NCBI RefSeq assembly: GCF_003201595.1
Contig: NZ_QJJS01000011.1
Location: 105,269 to 169,268, forward strand
DNA: 64,000 nucleotides
Reading direction: 5' to 3'
Source: Sphaerotilus hippei
GTDB lineage: Bacteria; Pseudomonadota; Gammaproteobacteria; Burkholderiales; Burkholderiaceae_C
Shown: in pieces, positions 47,627 through 59,716 of the stretch
Layout: every line of letters begins with the position of its first letter
Position numbering within the stretch: the stretch's first letter is position 1
Program-made: the position numbers and the translations under genes
The notes under the pieces: generated by a model
Told to the model about the DNA's origin: nothing
Databases searched by the model: none
What the model saw: only the letters and a program-made list of their open reading frames with translations

Positions 47627-48748
47627 ATGCACGTCCCCCTTCGCCTGGTTCCCGGTGTCCTGGTCCTGTCCCTGCTGGCCGCCTGTTCCGGGCGCGCCCC
47701 GGAGGTGGAGCCGATCCGCGCGGTGCGCACCGTCAAGGTGGGCGAGCAGGAGGTGCGCGCGGTGCGCGAGTACGGTGCGGAGGTGCGGGCGCGCACCGAA
47801 TCCCGCCTGGGTTTCCGGGTCGGGGGCAAGCTGCTGCGCCGCTCGGTGGACCTGGGGGACAGCGTCCGGGCCGGCCAGACGCTGGCGCAGCTCGACGCCT
47901 CGGACCTGCGGCTGGGCGCGGACGCCGCGCAGGCGGCGGTGCGGGCCGCGCAGGCCGCCCACGCCCAGGCTGCAGCCGATTTCAGACGTTACCAGGAGTT
48001 GCGGGTCCAGGGCTTCATCGGCGAGGCCGAGCTCGAGCGCCGCGAGACCGCGCTGAAGGCCGCGCAGTCCGACCTGGAGCAGGCGAAGGCGCAGGCCGGC
48101 GTGCAGGGCAACCAGGCGGCCTATGCCAGCCTGGTGGCCGACGCGGCCGGGGTCATCACCGCGGTGGAGGTCGAGCCGGGGGCGGTGGTGGCGGCGGGCA
48201 CCCCCATCGTGCGGCTGGCCCACGACGGGCCGCGGGACGTCGTGTTCTCGGTGCCCGAGGACCGCCAGGCGGCGATGCGTCGCCTGCTGGGTCGTGCCGG
48301 TGCGCTGGAGGTGGTGCCGTGGGGCGCCGACCAGGCGCCGATGGCCGCGACGGTGCGTGAGGTGGCCGGCGCGGCCGACGCGGCGACCCGCACCTTCCTG
48401 GTCAAGGCCGACATCGGCCGAGCCGACGTGCGCCTGGGCCAGACCGCGACGGTGCGGGTGCCTGGCGAGAGCCGTGCGGGCTCGATGCGCCTGCCGCTGA
48501 CCGCGCTGTTCGAGGCCCGGGGCGGCAGCGCCGTGTGGGTGCTCGATGCCGCGGCCATGGTGGTGCGCCAGCAGCCGGTGCAGATCGCCGGGGCCGATGG
48601 CAACGAGGTGCTGATCGCCAGCGGCCTGTCCGCCGGCCAGGAGGTGGTGACCGCCGGCGTGCACGTGCTGACCGCCGGCCAGAAAGTGCTGCGCCACGTC
48701 GACCGCGGCGCCGCCGCGGCCGCCCCCGCGACACCGGCCTCGCGCTGA
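47627..48748 (+). CDS. RND efflux periplasmic adaptor lipoprotein
   Basis: Membrane fusion protein of 373 residues. A lipoprotein signal (LVLSLLAACSG, lipobox Cys near residue 20) is followed by a barrel-sandwich hybrid domain ('GFRVGGKLLRRSVDLGDSVRAGQTLAQLD'), an alpha-hairpin (about 100-145), then a beta-barrel domain and a MacA/AcrA-like C-terminal domain. It would connect the RND permease at 48767 to an outer-membrane channel. GAGAGG precedes ATG 47627. It is the first gene behind the TetR-like operator. Confidence 0.93.
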   Translation: MHVPLRLVPGVLVLSLLAACSGRAPEVEPIRAVRTVKVGEQEVRAVREYGAEVRARTESRLGFRVGGKLLRRSVDLGDSVRAGQTLAQLDASDLRLGADAAQAAVRAAQAAHAQAAADFRRYQELRVQGFIGEAELERRETALKAAQSDLEQAKAQAGVQGNQAAYASLVADAAGVITAVEVEPGAVVAAGTPIVRLAHDGPRDVVFSVPEDRQAAMRRLLGRAGALEVVPWGADQAPMAATVREVAGAADAATRTFLVKADIGRADVRLGQTATVRVPGESRAGSMRLPLTALFEARGGSAVWVLDAAAMVVRQQPVQIAGADGNEVLIASGLSAGQEVVTAGVHVLTAGQKVLRHVDRGAAAAAPATPASR

Positions 48749-48766
48749 GCCCCGGGAGCCGACCGC

Positions 48767-51700
48767 ATGAAGATCCACACCCACGACCGCGCGCACCGCA
48801 GCGGCTTCAACCTCTCGCGCTGGGCGCTGGAGCATCCGGCGCTGACCCGCTACCTGCTGGTGGTGATGCTGCTGCTGGGCTCGGTGGCCTATTTCCAGCT
48901 CGGCCAGGACGAGGACCCGCCGTTCACCTTCCGCGCCATGGTGGTGCAGGCTGCCTGGCCGGGGGCGACCGCGCAGCAGATGGCCGACCAGGTCACCGAC
49001 CGGATCGAGCGCACGCTGCAGGAGGTGCCCTACGCCGACATCATCCGCAGCTACACCAAGCCGGGCGAGTCGGTCACCATCTTCCAGATCAAGGACAGCT
49101 CGCCGCCCAAGGAGGTGAGCAATGTCTGGTACCAGGTCCGCAAGAAGATCGGCGACCTGCGCGCCACGCTGCCGGCCGGGGTCGCCGGGCCTTATTTCAA
49201 CGACGAGTTCGGCGACGTCTACGGCAGCATCTTCGCGCTGTCGGCCGACGGCTTCTCCCGCGAGGAGCTGCGGGTCGCTGCCGAGGACGTGCGCTCGCGC
49301 CTGCTGCGGGTGCCCGACGTGGCCAAGGTCGAGCTGTTCGGCGTGCAGGCCGAGAAGCTCTACATCGAGCTGTCCGGGCGCCGGCTGGCCCAGCTCGGGC
49401 TGGACCTGAACCAGCTGATCGCCCAGCTCGGCGCGCAGAACGCGGTCGAGAGCGCCGGCGTGCTCGACGCGGGCAGCGACCACCTGCAGCTGCGCGTGGG
49501 CGGCCAGTTCAGCCGCATCGACGAGCTGGCGCAGCTGCGCATCCGCGTGGTCAATCCGGCCACCGGGGTGGCCAGCTCGGTGCGGCTGGCCGACATCGCG
49601 ACCATCCGCCGCGCCTACGCCGATCCGCAGACCGTCACCGTGCGCCACCAGGGCCGGCAGGTGATCGCCGTCGGCGTCTCGATGAGCAAGGGCGGCGACA
49701 TCGTCGCGCTGGGCCAGGCGCTGCAGGCGCAGGTCGCCGCGCTGCGGGCGGAGCTGCCCGTCGGGCTGGAGCTGGCGCAGATCCAGGACCAGCCGCAGGC
49801 CGTGACCCGCTCGGTGGGCGAGTTCGTGCAGGTGCTGCTCGAGGCGATCGCCGTGGTGCTGGCCGTCAGCTTCGTCAGCCTGGGACTGCGGCGCACGACC
49901 GGGCGCCTGGGCTGGGGCATCGACATCTGGCCGGGGCTGGTGGTGGCCATCACCATCCCGCTGGTGCTGGCGATCACCTTCGTGACGATGTTCTACTGGG
50001 GCGTGGGCCTGCACAAGATCTCGCTGGGCTCGCTGATCATCGCGCTGGGCCTGATGGTCGACGACGCGATCATCGCCGTCGAGATGATGGTGCGCAAGCT
50101 GGAGGAGGGCCACGACAAGCTCTACGCCGCCACCTACGCCTACGACGCGACGGCCATGCCGATGCTCACCGGCACGCTGATCACCGCGGCCGGTTTCCTG
50201 CCCATCGGGCTGGCGAAGTCGACCGTGGGGGAATACACCTTCGCGATCTTCGCGGTCACCTCGGCGGCCCTGCTGATCTCGTGGGTGGTGTCGGTGTACT
50301 TCGTGCCGGCGCTGGGCGCGCGCCTGCTGCGCGCCCGTCCCCACGACGGCGAGGCCCACGAGCTGTTCGACAGCCCGTTCTACGTCCGCTTCCGCGCGCT
50401 GGTCGACTGGTGCGTGCTGCACCGCTGGATCACGATCGGGCTGACCGTCGGCGTGTTCGTGCTGGGCCTCGTCGGCATGGGCAAGGTGCAGCAGCAGTTC
50501 TTCCCCGATTCCAGCCGGCCGGAGATCCTGGTCGACCTCTGGCTGCCCGAAGGCTCGACCCTGAAGCAGAGCGAGCAGGTCGTCGAGCGCTTCGAGGCGC
50601 TGATGCGCCAGGAGCCGGGGCTGGAGTCGGTCACCAGCTGGGTGGGCAGCGGCGTGCCCCGTTTCTACCTGCCGCTCGACCAGGTCTTCCCGCAGAGCAA
50701 CGTGAGCCAGATCATCCTGCTGCCCCGCTCGCTGAAGGAGCGCGAGGCGCTGCGGGTGCGGCTGCCCCGGCTGCTGGCCGAGCAGTTCCCCGAGGTGCGT
50801 GGCCGCGTCAAGCTGCTGCCCAGCGGCCCGCCGGTGCCGTACCCGGTGCAGTTCCGCATCGTCGGGCCGGACCCGGCGGTGCTGCGCACCTGGGCCGACC
50901 AGGGCAAGGCCCTGCTGGCCGCCCACCGGGACCTGATCGGCGTCAACGACAACTGGAACGAGTCGGTCAAGGCCCTGAAGCTCGAGGTCGACCAGGACAA
51001 GGCCCGCGCGCTCGGCGTGACCAGCCAGGGCATCGCCCAGGCCACCCGCATGCTGCTGACCGGCCTGACCGTGGGCCAGTACCGCGAGGGCGACAAGCTG
51101 GTCGACATCGTGATGCGCCAGCCCCGCAGCGAGCGCGACACCATCACCGACCTGGCATCGGCCTACGTGCCCACCAGCGGCGGCAAGCCGGTGCCGCTGA
51201 CCCAGGTGGTGCGCATCAGCCATGGCTGGGAGCCGGGCGTGATGTGGCGCGAGGGCCGCAAGTACGCGATCACCGTGCAGGCGGACGTGGTCGACGGTGT
51301 CCAGGGCGCGACGGTGACGGCCCAGCTGTGGCCGGCGATGCAGAAGCTGCAGGCGGGGATGCCGGTGGGCTACACCATCGAGATCGCCGGCGCCGTGGCC
51401 GAGAGCAGCAAGGGCCAGGGCTCGATCGCCGCCGGCGCGCCGGTGATGCTGTTCCTGATCTTCACGCTGCTGATGCTGCAGCTGCAGAGCTTCTCGCGTG
51501 CGGTGCTGGTGTTCCTGACCGGGCCGCTGGGCATCGCCGGCGCGGCCGCGGCGCTGCTGCTGCTCGACCGCCCGTTCGGCTTCGTGGCCCTGCTCGGCGT
51601 GATCTCGCTGATGGGCATGATCATGCGCAACTCGGTCATCCTGATCGACCAGATCGAGCAGGACCGGGCCCGCGGGGTGCCGGCCTGGGAGGCGGTGGTC

Positions 51701-51904
51701 GAGTCGGCGGTGCGGCGTTTCCGCCCGATCGTGCTGACCGCCGCGGCCGCGGTGCTGGCGATGATTCCGCTGTCGCGCAGCGTCTTCTGGGGCCCGATGG
51801 CCGTGGCCATCATGGGCGGCCTGATCGTGGCCACCGCCCTGACGCTGCTGGCGCTGCCGGCCATGTATGCGGCGTGGTTCCGGGTCCGGCGCGAAACCGC
51901 CTGA
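48767..51904 (+). CDS. RND family efflux permease
   Basis: Inner-membrane proton antiporter of 1045 residues with about 12 helices and two large periplasmic loops. The N-terminal part has 'LGQDEDPPFTFRAMVVQAAWPGATAQQMADQVTDRIE', around residues 45-82; TM4 holds the proton-relay Asp pair in 'GLMVDDAIIAVEMMVRK'. The later 'VLIDQIEQDRARG' and the final helices are also typical. The presence of 'QDEDPPF' suggests the RND branch for organic compounds or lipophilic drugs rather than heavy metals. No outer-membrane factor gene is nearby, so it must use one encoded elsewhere. It follows the adaptor by 18 bases. Confidence 0.95.
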   Translation: MKIHTHDRAHRSGFNLSRWALEHPALTRYLLVVMLLLGSVAYFQLGQDEDPPFTFRAMVVQAAWPGATAQQMADQVTDRIERTLQEVPYADIIRSYTKPGESVTIFQIKDSSPPKEVSNVWYQVRKKIGDLRATLPAGVAGPYFNDEFGDVYGSIFALSADGFSREELRVAAEDVRSRLLRVPDVAKVELFGVQAEKLYIELSGRRLAQLGLDLNQLIAQLGAQNAVESAGVLDAGSDHLQLRVGGQFSRIDELAQLRIRVVNPATGVASSVRLADIATIRRAYADPQTVTVRHQGRQVIAVGVSMSKGGDIVALGQALQAQVAALRAELPVGLELAQIQDQPQAVTRSVGEFVQVLLEAIAVVLAVSFVSLGLRRTTGRLGWGIDIWPGLVVAITIPLVLAITFVTMFYWGVGLHKISLGSLIIALGLMVDDAIIAVEMMVRKLEEGHDKLYAATYAYDATAMPMLTGTLITAAGFLPIGLAKSTVGEYTFAIFAVTSAALLISWVVSVYFVPALGARLLRARPHDGEAHELFDSPFYVRFRALVDWCVLHRWITIGLTVGVFVLGLVGMGKVQQQFFPDSSRPEILVDLWLPEGSTLKQSEQVVERFEALMRQEPGLESVTSWVGSGVPRFYLPLDQVFPQSNVSQIILLPRSLKEREALRVRLPRLLAEQFPEVRGRVKLLPSGPPVPYPVQFRIVGPDPAVLRTWADQGKALLAAHRDLIGVNDNWNESVKALKLEVDQDKARALGVTSQGIAQATRMLLTGLTVGQYREGDKLVDIVMRQPRSERDTITDLASAYVPTSGGKPVPLTQVVRISHGWEPGVMWREGRKYAITVQADVVDGVQGATVTAQLWPAMQKLQAGMPVGYTIEIAGAVAESSKGQGSIAAGAPVMLFLIFTLLMLQLQSFSRAVLVFLTGPLGIAGAAAALLLLDRPFGFVALLGVISLMGMIMRNSVILIDQIEQDRARGVPAWEAVVESAVRRFRPIVLTAAAAVLAMIPLSRSVFWGPMAVAIMGGLIVATALTLLALPAMYAAWFRVRRETA

Positions 51905-52039
51905 CGGGCGCAGTAGAATAGAAGGTTCCAGGATAGACGGTAGTCCCCTCTGCGGGGGGCTTCGCTGCCTCGGGAGCGCGCGGCATCCGGCCGGGGCCTC
52001 AGGGCCCGGGTCGGATCCGGACAGCACCCGGGGCGCGCT

Positions 52040-52126
52040 GCGCGGGTGGCGAAATTGGTAGACGCACCAGGTTTAGGTCCTGACGCCTTCACGGGCGTGC
52101 CGGTTCGAGTCCGGCCCCGCGCACCA
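52040..52126 (+). tRNA. tRNA-Leu(UAG)
   Basis: An 87-base tRNA with acceptor GCGCGGG/CCCGCGC, long variable arm, TTCGAGTC T loop and encoded CCA. The anticodon loop TTTAGGT gives UAG, which reads CUN leucine codons. A TAGAAT -10-like element is at 51914-51919, between the RND permease stop and the tRNA; no good -35 accompanies it. Located 41 bases before tig. Confidence 0.97.
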
Positions 52127-52167
52127 GGCCATTCCAATAGATCAAGCAACTGAAAGAGCTTCAGAAC

Positions 52168-53475
52168 ATGGCTGTTACTGTGGAGACCCTCGACAAGCTC
52201 GAGCGCCGCATCACCCTCGCGCTGTCGGCCGACGAGATCAAGAAAGAGGTCGAGTCCCGCCTCAAGGACATGGCCCGCAAGGTCAAGATCGACGGCTTCC
52301 GTCCCGGCAAGGTGCCGATGAACGTCGTGGCCCAGCGTTACGGCTATTCGGTGCAGTACGAAGTCATGAACGACAAGGTCGGTCAGGCTTTTGCACAGGC
52401 CGCCGGCGAGGCCCGGGTGCGCGTGGCGGGCACGCCCAGCATCACCGAGAAGGAAGGCGCTCCCGAAGGCCAGGTCTTCTTCGACGCGACGTTCGAGGTC
52501 TATCCCGAAGTGACGCTGGGTGAGCTGTCGGCCCTGGAGGTCGAGCGCGTGACCTCCGAGGTCACCGAGGCCGCCATCGACCGCACGGTCGACATCCTGC
52601 GCAAGCAGCGCCGCACCTTCGTCGAGCGTGCCCAGGACGACGCCGCCGTCGATACCGATCGGGTCACGATCGACTTCGAAGGCAAGATCGACGGCGAGCC
52701 GTTCGAGGGCGGCAAGGCCACCGGCTTCCAGTTCATCCTGGGTGAAGGCCGCATGCTCGAAGCCTTCGAGAAGGCCGTGCGCGACATGAAGACGGGCGAG
52801 TCCAAGACCTTCCCGCTGAAGTTCCCCGACGACTACCACGGTGCCGACGTGGCGGGCAAGGAAGCCGACTTCCTCGTCACGCTGACCAAGACCGAGGCGC
52901 AGCAGCTGCCCGAGGTCGACGTCGCCTTCGCCGAATCGCTGGGCATCCCCGACGCGACGGTCGAAGGCCTGCGCGCGGACATCAAGAAGAACCTCGAGCG
53001 TGAGGTCAAGTTCCGCATCGCCGCGCGCAACAAGCAGTCGGTGATGGCCGCGATCGAGAAGGCCGCGTCCTTCGACCTGCCCAAGGCCCTGGTCTCCAAC
53101 GAGATGGACCGCCTGGTCGAGAACGCCCGTGCCGACCTGAAGCAGCGTGGCATCAAGGACGCCGACAAGGCTCCGATCCCCACCGAGATGTTCCTGCCGC
53201 AGGCCGAGCGCCGCGTGCGCCTGGGTCTGGCGGTCGCCGAGCTGGTGCGTGCCAACAACCTGGCGGCCACCGCCGACCAGGTCAAGGCCCACATCGACGA
53301 GATGGCCCAGAGCTACGAGCGTCCCCAGGACGTGATGCAGTGGTACATGGGTGACCAGCAGCGTCTGGCCGAAGTCGAGGCGGTCGTCATCGAGGCCAAC
53401 GTGACCGAGTTCGTGCTCGGCCAGGCCCAGGTGAGCGACAAGTCGCTGGCCTTCGACGAGCTGATGGGCGCCTGA
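52168..53475 (+). CDS. tig: trigger factor
   Basis: Ribosome-bound chaperone and prolyl isomerase of 435 residues. N-terminal ribosome-binding domain contains '[17 protein letters not shown]'; the FKBP-like domain follows (about 160-245, '[34 protein letters not shown]'); the C-terminal part is a helical substrate cradle. It meets nascent chains first and cooperates with DnaK and ClpXP. AAAGAG lies upstream of ATG 52168. It opens the tig-clpP-clpX-lon order found across proteobacteria. Confidence 0.98.
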   Translation: MAVTVETLDKLERRITLALSADEIKKEVESRLKDMARKVKIDGFRPGKVPMNVVAQRYGYSVQYEVMNDKVGQAFAQAAGEARVRVAGTPSITEKEGAPEGQVFFDATFEVYPEVTLGELSALEVERVTSEVTEAAIDRTVDILRKQRRTFVERAQDDAAVDTDRVTIDFEGKIDGEPFEGGKATGFQFILGEGRMLEAFEKAVRDMKTGESKTFPLKFPDDYHGADVAGKEADFLVTLTKTEAQQLPEVDVAFAESLGIPDATVEGLRADIKKNLEREVKFRIAARNKQSVMAAIEKAASFDLPKALVSNEMDRLVENARADLKQRGIKDADKAPIPTEMFLPQAERRVRLGLAVAELVRANNLAATADQVKAHIDEMAQSYERPQDVMQWYMGDQQRLAEVEAVVIEANVTEFVLGQAQVSDKSLAFDELMGA

Positions 53476-53496
53476 TTCCCGTCGGGCAATGCACGG

Positions 53497-53520
53497 AAGG
53501 GGCGCCTCGGGCGCCCCTTG
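53497..53520 (+). terminator. hairpin terminator after tig
   Basis: Perfect 10-base stem AAGGGGCGCC/GGCGCCCCTT with a TCG loop. Only a short T tail (TTG) follows, so termination may be incomplete. Confidence 0.6.
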
Positions 53521-53536
53521 TCACATCCGGACGTGA

Positions 53537-53553
53537 CCCAGCACCGTGCTGGG
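53537..53553. promoter_or_regulatory. 17-base palindrome upstream of clpP
   Basis: CCCAGCAC-C-GTGCTGGG is a perfect 8-base inverted repeat with one central base, 80 bases before clpP. A CATAAT -10-like element is at 53568-53573. It may be a regulator operator or a second hairpin after tig; the sequence does not decide. Confidence 0.35.
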
Positions 53554-53633
53554 GCTCTCCGAGCCCGCATAATCAGAGCCATTCTTCGACCATTTGTTCA
53601 TCAGGACGACATACCGTCGCCACAAGGGACTTC

Positions 53634-54242
53634 ATGAGCGCACTTGATCTGCACAACCTGGGCATGGTGCCCATGGTCATCGAACAATCCGGCCGCGGTG
53701 AACGGGCCTACGACATCTATTCGCGCTTGCTGCGCGAACGGGTGATCTTCCTGGTCGGCCCGGTCAACGACCAGACGGCCAACGTGGTCGTGGCCCAACT
53801 GCTGTTCCTCGAGAGCGAGAATCCGGACAAGGACATCTCCCTCTACATCAACTCGCCCGGAGGCAGCGTGAGCGCAGGCATGTCGATCTTCGACACCATG
53901 CAGTTCATCAAGCCGCAGGTCTCGACCCTGTGTTTGGGACTGGCCGCCAGCATGGGCGCCTTCCTGCTGACCGCGGGCGAGAAGGGCAAGCGTTTTTCGC
54001 TGCCCAACTCCAAGATCATGATCCACCAGCCGCTCGGCGGCGCGCAGGGCCAGGCCACCGACATCGAGATCCATGCCCGCGAGATCCTCAAGACTCGCGA
54101 GCAGCTCAACCGGATCCTGGCCGACCGCAGTGGTCAGTCGCTCGAAAAGATCCAGAACGACACCGAACGCGATTACTTCATGTCGGCCGATGAGGCGCAG
54201 ACTTATGGTCTGATCGATCAGGTGCTGACCAAGCGTCCCTGA
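53634..54242 (+). CDS. clpP: ATP-dependent Clp protease proteolytic subunit
   Basis: Serine peptidase of 202 residues forming a tetradecameric chamber. Ser106 (GLAASMGA), His131 (IMIHQP) and Asp180 have the same mutual spacing (25 and 49) as E. coli ClpP. The N-terminus has a short propeptide-like stretch ahead of '[11 protein letters not shown]'. It lies 133 bases before clpX, with which it forms ClpXP. Confidence 0.98.
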   Translation: MSALDLHNLGMVPMVIEQSGRGERAYDIYSRLLRERVIFLVGPVNDQTANVVVAQLLFLESENPDKDISLYINSPGGSVSAGMSIFDTMQFIKPQVSTLCLGLAASMGAFLLTAGEKGKRFSLPNSKIMIHQPLGGAQGQATDIEIHAREILKTREQLNRILADRSGQSLEKIQNDTERDYFMSADEAQTYGLIDQVLTKRP

Positions 54243-54375
54243 TACCGGGACTCCGAGGCGGGCCGCCGGTCGGGCGCCGGCGGTCCGTGCCATGACCGGG
54301 GGGCTTTCGCCCGTGCAGCACTTCGGGGCTGCATTTGACTTATCATCGTTTTCGATTCGACAAGGCCGCATTCCC

Positions 54376-55647
54376 ATGCCAGAAAAAAAAGGCTCCACCG
54401 GCGACAAGATCCTTTACTGCTCGTTCTGCGGCAAGAGCCAGCACGAGGTGAAGAAGCTGATCGCCGGCCCGTCGGTTTTCATCTGTGATGAATGCATAGA
54501 CCTGTGCAACGACATCATCCGCGATGAAGTTCCGGCTGCAGATCCTGCCAAGTCCGGCAAGAGCGACCTGCCGGTGCCTGGCGAGATCAAGTCCATCCTG
54601 GATCAGTACGTCATCGGCCAGGACCCCGCCAAGCGCACGCTGGCCGTCGCGGTCTACAACCACTACAAGCGACTCAAGCACATGGGCGACAAGCCCAAGG
54701 GTGACGAGGTCGAGCTGTCCAAGAGCAACATCCTGCTGATCGGGCCGACCGGCTCGGGCAAGACGCTGCTGGCCCAGACGCTGGCCCGCCTGCTCAACGT
54801 GCCGTTCGTGATCGCCGACGCGACCACGCTGACCGAAGCCGGCTACGTGGGCGAGGATGTCGAGAACATCATCCAAAAGCTGCTGCAGAACTGCAATTAC
54901 GAGGTCGACCGCGCCCAGCGTGGCATCGTCTACATCGACGAGATCGACAAGATCTCGCGCAAGGCCGATAACCCCTCGATCACCCGCGACGTGTCCGGGG
55001 AGGGCGTGCAGCAGGCCCTGCTGAAGCTGGTCGAAGGCACGATGGCCAGCGTGCCGCCCCAGGGTGGCCGCAAGCATCCGAACCAGGATTTCCTGCAGAT
55101 CGACACGACCAACATCCTGTTCATCTGCGGCGGTGCCTTCGACGGCCTGGAAAAAGTGATCCAGAACCGGTCGGAGAAGTCCGGCATCGGCTTCGGCGCC
55201 AGCGTCAAGAGCAAGCAGGAGCGCAGCGTCGGTGAGGTGTTCCGCCAGATCGAGCCTGAGGACCTGATCAAGTTCGGCATCATCCCCGAGCTGGTCGGCC
55301 GCCTGCCCGTCATCGCGACGCTGGGCGAGCTGACCGAGGATGCCCTGGTGCAGATCCTGACCGAGCCGAAGAACGCGCTGGTCAAGCAGTACCAGCGCCT
55401 GTTCGGCATGGATGGTGTCGAGCTCGAGATCCGGCCTTCGGCACTGACGGCGATCGCCCGCAAGGCCCTGCGTCGCAAGACCGGCGCCCGCGGACTGCGC
55501 TCGATCGTCGAGCAGTCGCTGATGGACACGATGTTCGATCTGCCCACGATGGACGGTGTCGCGAAGGTCGTCATCGACGAACACACGATCGACGAGAACA
55601 CCAAGCCTCTGCTCGTGTACCGCGAGCAGGCCAAGGCCAGCGCCTGA
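54376..55647 (+). CDS. clpX: ATP-dependent Clp protease ATPase subunit ClpX
   Basis: AAA+ unfoldase of 423 residues. Zinc-binding domain has Cys15, Cys18, Cys37 and Cys40 (CSFC ... CDEC). Walker A is [12 protein letters not shown] near residue 121, and the GYVGEDVE pore loop and 'YIDEIDKI' Walker B follow. It unfolds tagged substrates and feeds them to ClpP. ATG 54376 gives the standard start MPEKKG; earlier in-frame Mets add 28 atypical residues. Confidence 0.98.
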   Translation: MPEKKGSTGDKILYCSFCGKSQHEVKKLIAGPSVFICDECIDLCNDIIRDEVPAADPAKSGKSDLPVPGEIKSILDQYVIGQDPAKRTLAVAVYNHYKRLKHMGDKPKGDEVELSKSNILLIGPTGSGKTLLAQTLARLLNVPFVIADATTLTEAGYVGEDVENIIQKLLQNCNYEVDRAQRGIVYIDEIDKISRKADNPSITRDVSGEGVQQALLKLVEGTMASVPPQGGRKHPNQDFLQIDTTNILFICGGAFDGLEKVIQNRSEKSGIGFGASVKSKQERSVGEVFRQIEPEDLIKFGIIPELVGRLPVIATLGELTEDALVQILTEPKNALVKQYQRLFGMDGVELEIRPSALTAIARKALRRKTGARGLRSIVEQSLMDTMFDLPTMDGVAKVVIDEHTIDENTKPLLVYREQAKASA

Positions 55648-55685
55648 TCAACAAGGCGAACGGATGTCCGGCGCCGGTGGCTGGT

Positions 55686-55707
55686 GGGTGTTCCCTGCGG
55701 GACACCC
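55686..55707 (+). other. clpX-lon intergenic hairpin
   Basis: GGGTGT-T-CCC-TGC-GGG-ACACCC forms a stem-loop with a single bulged T. No T tail follows. It may moderate read-through from clpX into lon or stabilise the clpX mRNA end. Confidence 0.4.
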
Positions 55708-55740
55708 GTGATCCATTGGCGCACGGATCCGATTCATACT

Positions 55741-55768
55741 CTTGCAATCCGGCCCTGTGCTCCCAGCT
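55741..55768 (+). promoter_or_regulatory. possible sigma-32 promoter of lon
   Basis: CTTGCAA (55741-55747), 13-base spacer and TCCCAGCT (55761-55768) resemble the RpoH consensus (one -35 mismatch, two in the -10). Transcription would start about 20 bases before the lon ATG. Lon is a classical heat-shock gene, which makes the reading plausible. Confidence 0.4.
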
Positions 55769-55791
55769 AGAGCGCAGAAAGTGAGGTTTTG

Positions 55792-58206
<2,415 letters not shown>

Positions 58207-58224
58207 TTTTTTCGAGAAAGGGCT

Positions 58225-58253
58225 TGCGCCCTTTCCGAAAAGCAGCATAGAAT
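58225..58253 (+). promoter_or_regulatory. candidate promoter of the tRNA array
   Basis: TAGAAT (58248-58253) is preceded after 17 bases by TTGCGC (58225-58230). The first bases overlap a hairpin GAAAGGGC/GCCCTTTC (58216-58235) just after lon. The GC-rich stretch after the -10 fits a stable-RNA promoter. The -35 match is only partial. Confidence 0.45.
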
Positions 58254-58305
58254 CACGTTCTCGACGCGTTACGGACTAAACGGTACGAAACGCAGAGAGA
58301 TCCAA

Positions 58306-58381
<76 letters not shown>

Positions 58382-58428
58382 GAATTTCCGGAGCCCGGTC
58401 TGATGAATTTCAGGTCGTGGATTTCCAT

Positions 58429-58502
58429 GGCGCGGTAGCAAAGCGGTTATGCAGCGGATTGCAAATCCGTCCAGGGCGGTTCGACTCCGCCCCGCGCCTC
58501 CA
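58429..58502 (+). tRNA. tRNA-Cys(GCA)
   Basis: A 74-base tRNA with acceptor GGCGCGG/CCGCGCC, anticodon loop TTGCAAA (GCA) and encoded TCCA. Its position after tRNA-Gly matches the glyW-cysT-leuZ order of E. coli. Confidence 0.97.
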
Positions 58503-58545
58503 GCCGCTGCGCTTCGGTGTGGCAGCAGGCATTTTCAGTTTCCAA

Positions 58546-58621
<76 letters not shown>

Positions 58622-58686
58622 TGAAAGACAATCTGGAACAGCAGACCAAATCGTCTGGCCCGCACGCCGTGCAGGCCACGAGGCTG

Positions 58687-58778
58687 GCCCGGATGGTGAA
58701 ACTGGTAGACACAGCGGACTTAAAATCCGCCGCTTCTCGAGAGAGAGCGTACGGGTTCGATTCCCGTTCCGGGCACCA
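58687..58778 (+). tRNA. tRNA-Leu(UAA)
   Basis: A 92-base class II tRNA with acceptor GCCCGGA/TCCGGGC, a long variable arm (CTTCTCGAGAGAGAGCG region) and encoded ACCA. The loop CTTAAAA gives anticodon UAA, reading UUA and UUG. Confidence 0.97.
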
Positions 58779-58828
58779 GGCAGTGCTGCAGTGAACGTTG
58801 CTGTGTCGACGCAAGTCATGAATCCCAA

Positions 58829-58904
<76 letters not shown>

Positions 58905-58910
58905 ATCTGA

Positions 58911-58945
58911 AGGCCAGTCATCCTCCCGATGACTGGCCTTTCTGT
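58911..58945 (+). terminator. terminator of the tRNA array
   Basis: Perfect 12-base stem AGGCCAGTCATC/GATGACTGGCCT with loop CTCCC, followed by TTTCTGTCTT. It separates the tRNA array from the convergent osmoprotectant permease gene. Confidence 0.88.
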
Positions 58946-58954
58946 CTTGTGGCG

Positions 58955-59716
58955 TCACCGTGGAGCCTGATGGCTGGCCGGCCTGGGCATCAGCTTCTCG
59001 AACAGCAGGTCCCCGACCACCGCCAGCAACCCCACCAGCAGTGCGCCCTGCAGCACGTAGGCCGTGTTGAAGCCGCTCAGGCCGATGATGATCGGCGAGC
59101 CCAGCGTGCGGGCTCCGACGGTGGAGGCGATGGTGGCCGTGCCGATGTTGATGATCACCGAGGTGCGGATGCCGGCGAGCACGACCGGCCATGCCAGCGG
59201 CCATTCCACCTGCCGGAACCGCTGCCAGCGGCTCATGCCCAGGCCGGTGGCCGCCTCGAGCGAGGCGGCCGGCACCGACTGCAGCCCGGCGATCGTCTGC
59301 TCGACCACGGGCAGCAGGCCGTAGAGTGCCAGCGCGATCAGGGCCGGAGCTTCGCCGAAGCCCACCAGTGGCGCGGCAATCGCCAGCACCGCCACGGGCG
59401 GCACCGTCTGTCCCATCGCCACCAGGGTCTCGATCATCGGCCGGTAGGCCCTGCCCGAGGCCCGGGTGGCGTACACGCCGGCGAGCACGCCGAGCGAGAC
59501 CGACACCAGGCTCGAGGCCACGACGAGGAGCACATGGGCACCGAGCAGCGCGATGAAGCTGTCCTGCTCGTACATCGGCCGATCGAGTGCCGGATACAGG
59601 GTGGCGAACAGCGGCTTCAGCCCCGGCATGCCCCAGCTCAGCCCCAGCAGCATCAGGATCGCCCAGGTCAGCGGGTCGCTCAGCACCCGGCCGGCTCCGC
59701 GGCGGCTGGCCGTCAT
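58955..59716 (-). CDS. osmoprotectant ABC transporter permease (YehW/OpuCD type)
   Basis: Inner-membrane permease of 253 residues with about six helices. The ABC loop '[30 protein letters not shown]' (around residues 160-190) with the EAA-type helix and '[22 protein letters not shown]' are typical of glycine betaine/choline transporters. The start ATG 59716 overlaps the stop of the ATPase gene (ATGA). Last gene of the osmF-yehYXW-like operon. Confidence 0.9.
   Translation of the reverse strand: MTASRRGAGRVLSDPLTWAILMLLGLSWGMPGLKPLFATLYPALDRPMYEQDSFIALLGAHVLLVVASSLVSVSLGVLAGVYATRASGRAYRPMIETLVAMGQTVPPVAVLAIAAPLVGFGEAPALIALALYGLLPVVEQTIAGLQSVPAASLEAATGLGMSRWQRFRQVEWPLAWPVVLAGIRTSVIINIGTATIASTVGARTLGSPIIIGLSGFNTAYVLQGALLVGLLAVVGDLLFEKLMPRPASHQAPR

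Noticed and set aside
47600..52027. A 1475-codon open frame on the minus strand opposite the RND genes
   Set aside because: It is antisense to two clear RND genes, its translation is rich in His, Gln, Arg and Gly without any domain, and such frames are expected at this GC level. The same holds for long shadow frames over tctA, lon, dnaJ and the GGDEF-EAL gene.
53516..53545. RpoH-like motif before clpP (CTTGTCA, 13 bases, CCCAGCAC)
   Set aside because: Both halves deviate from the consensus at two or more places; the resemblance is within chance for GC-rich sequence.
58215..58240. rho-independent terminator for lon
   Set aside because: The stem GAAAGGGC/GCCCTTTC is good but is followed by CGAAAAGC, not by T residues, on the plus strand; it was mentioned only with the tRNA promoter.
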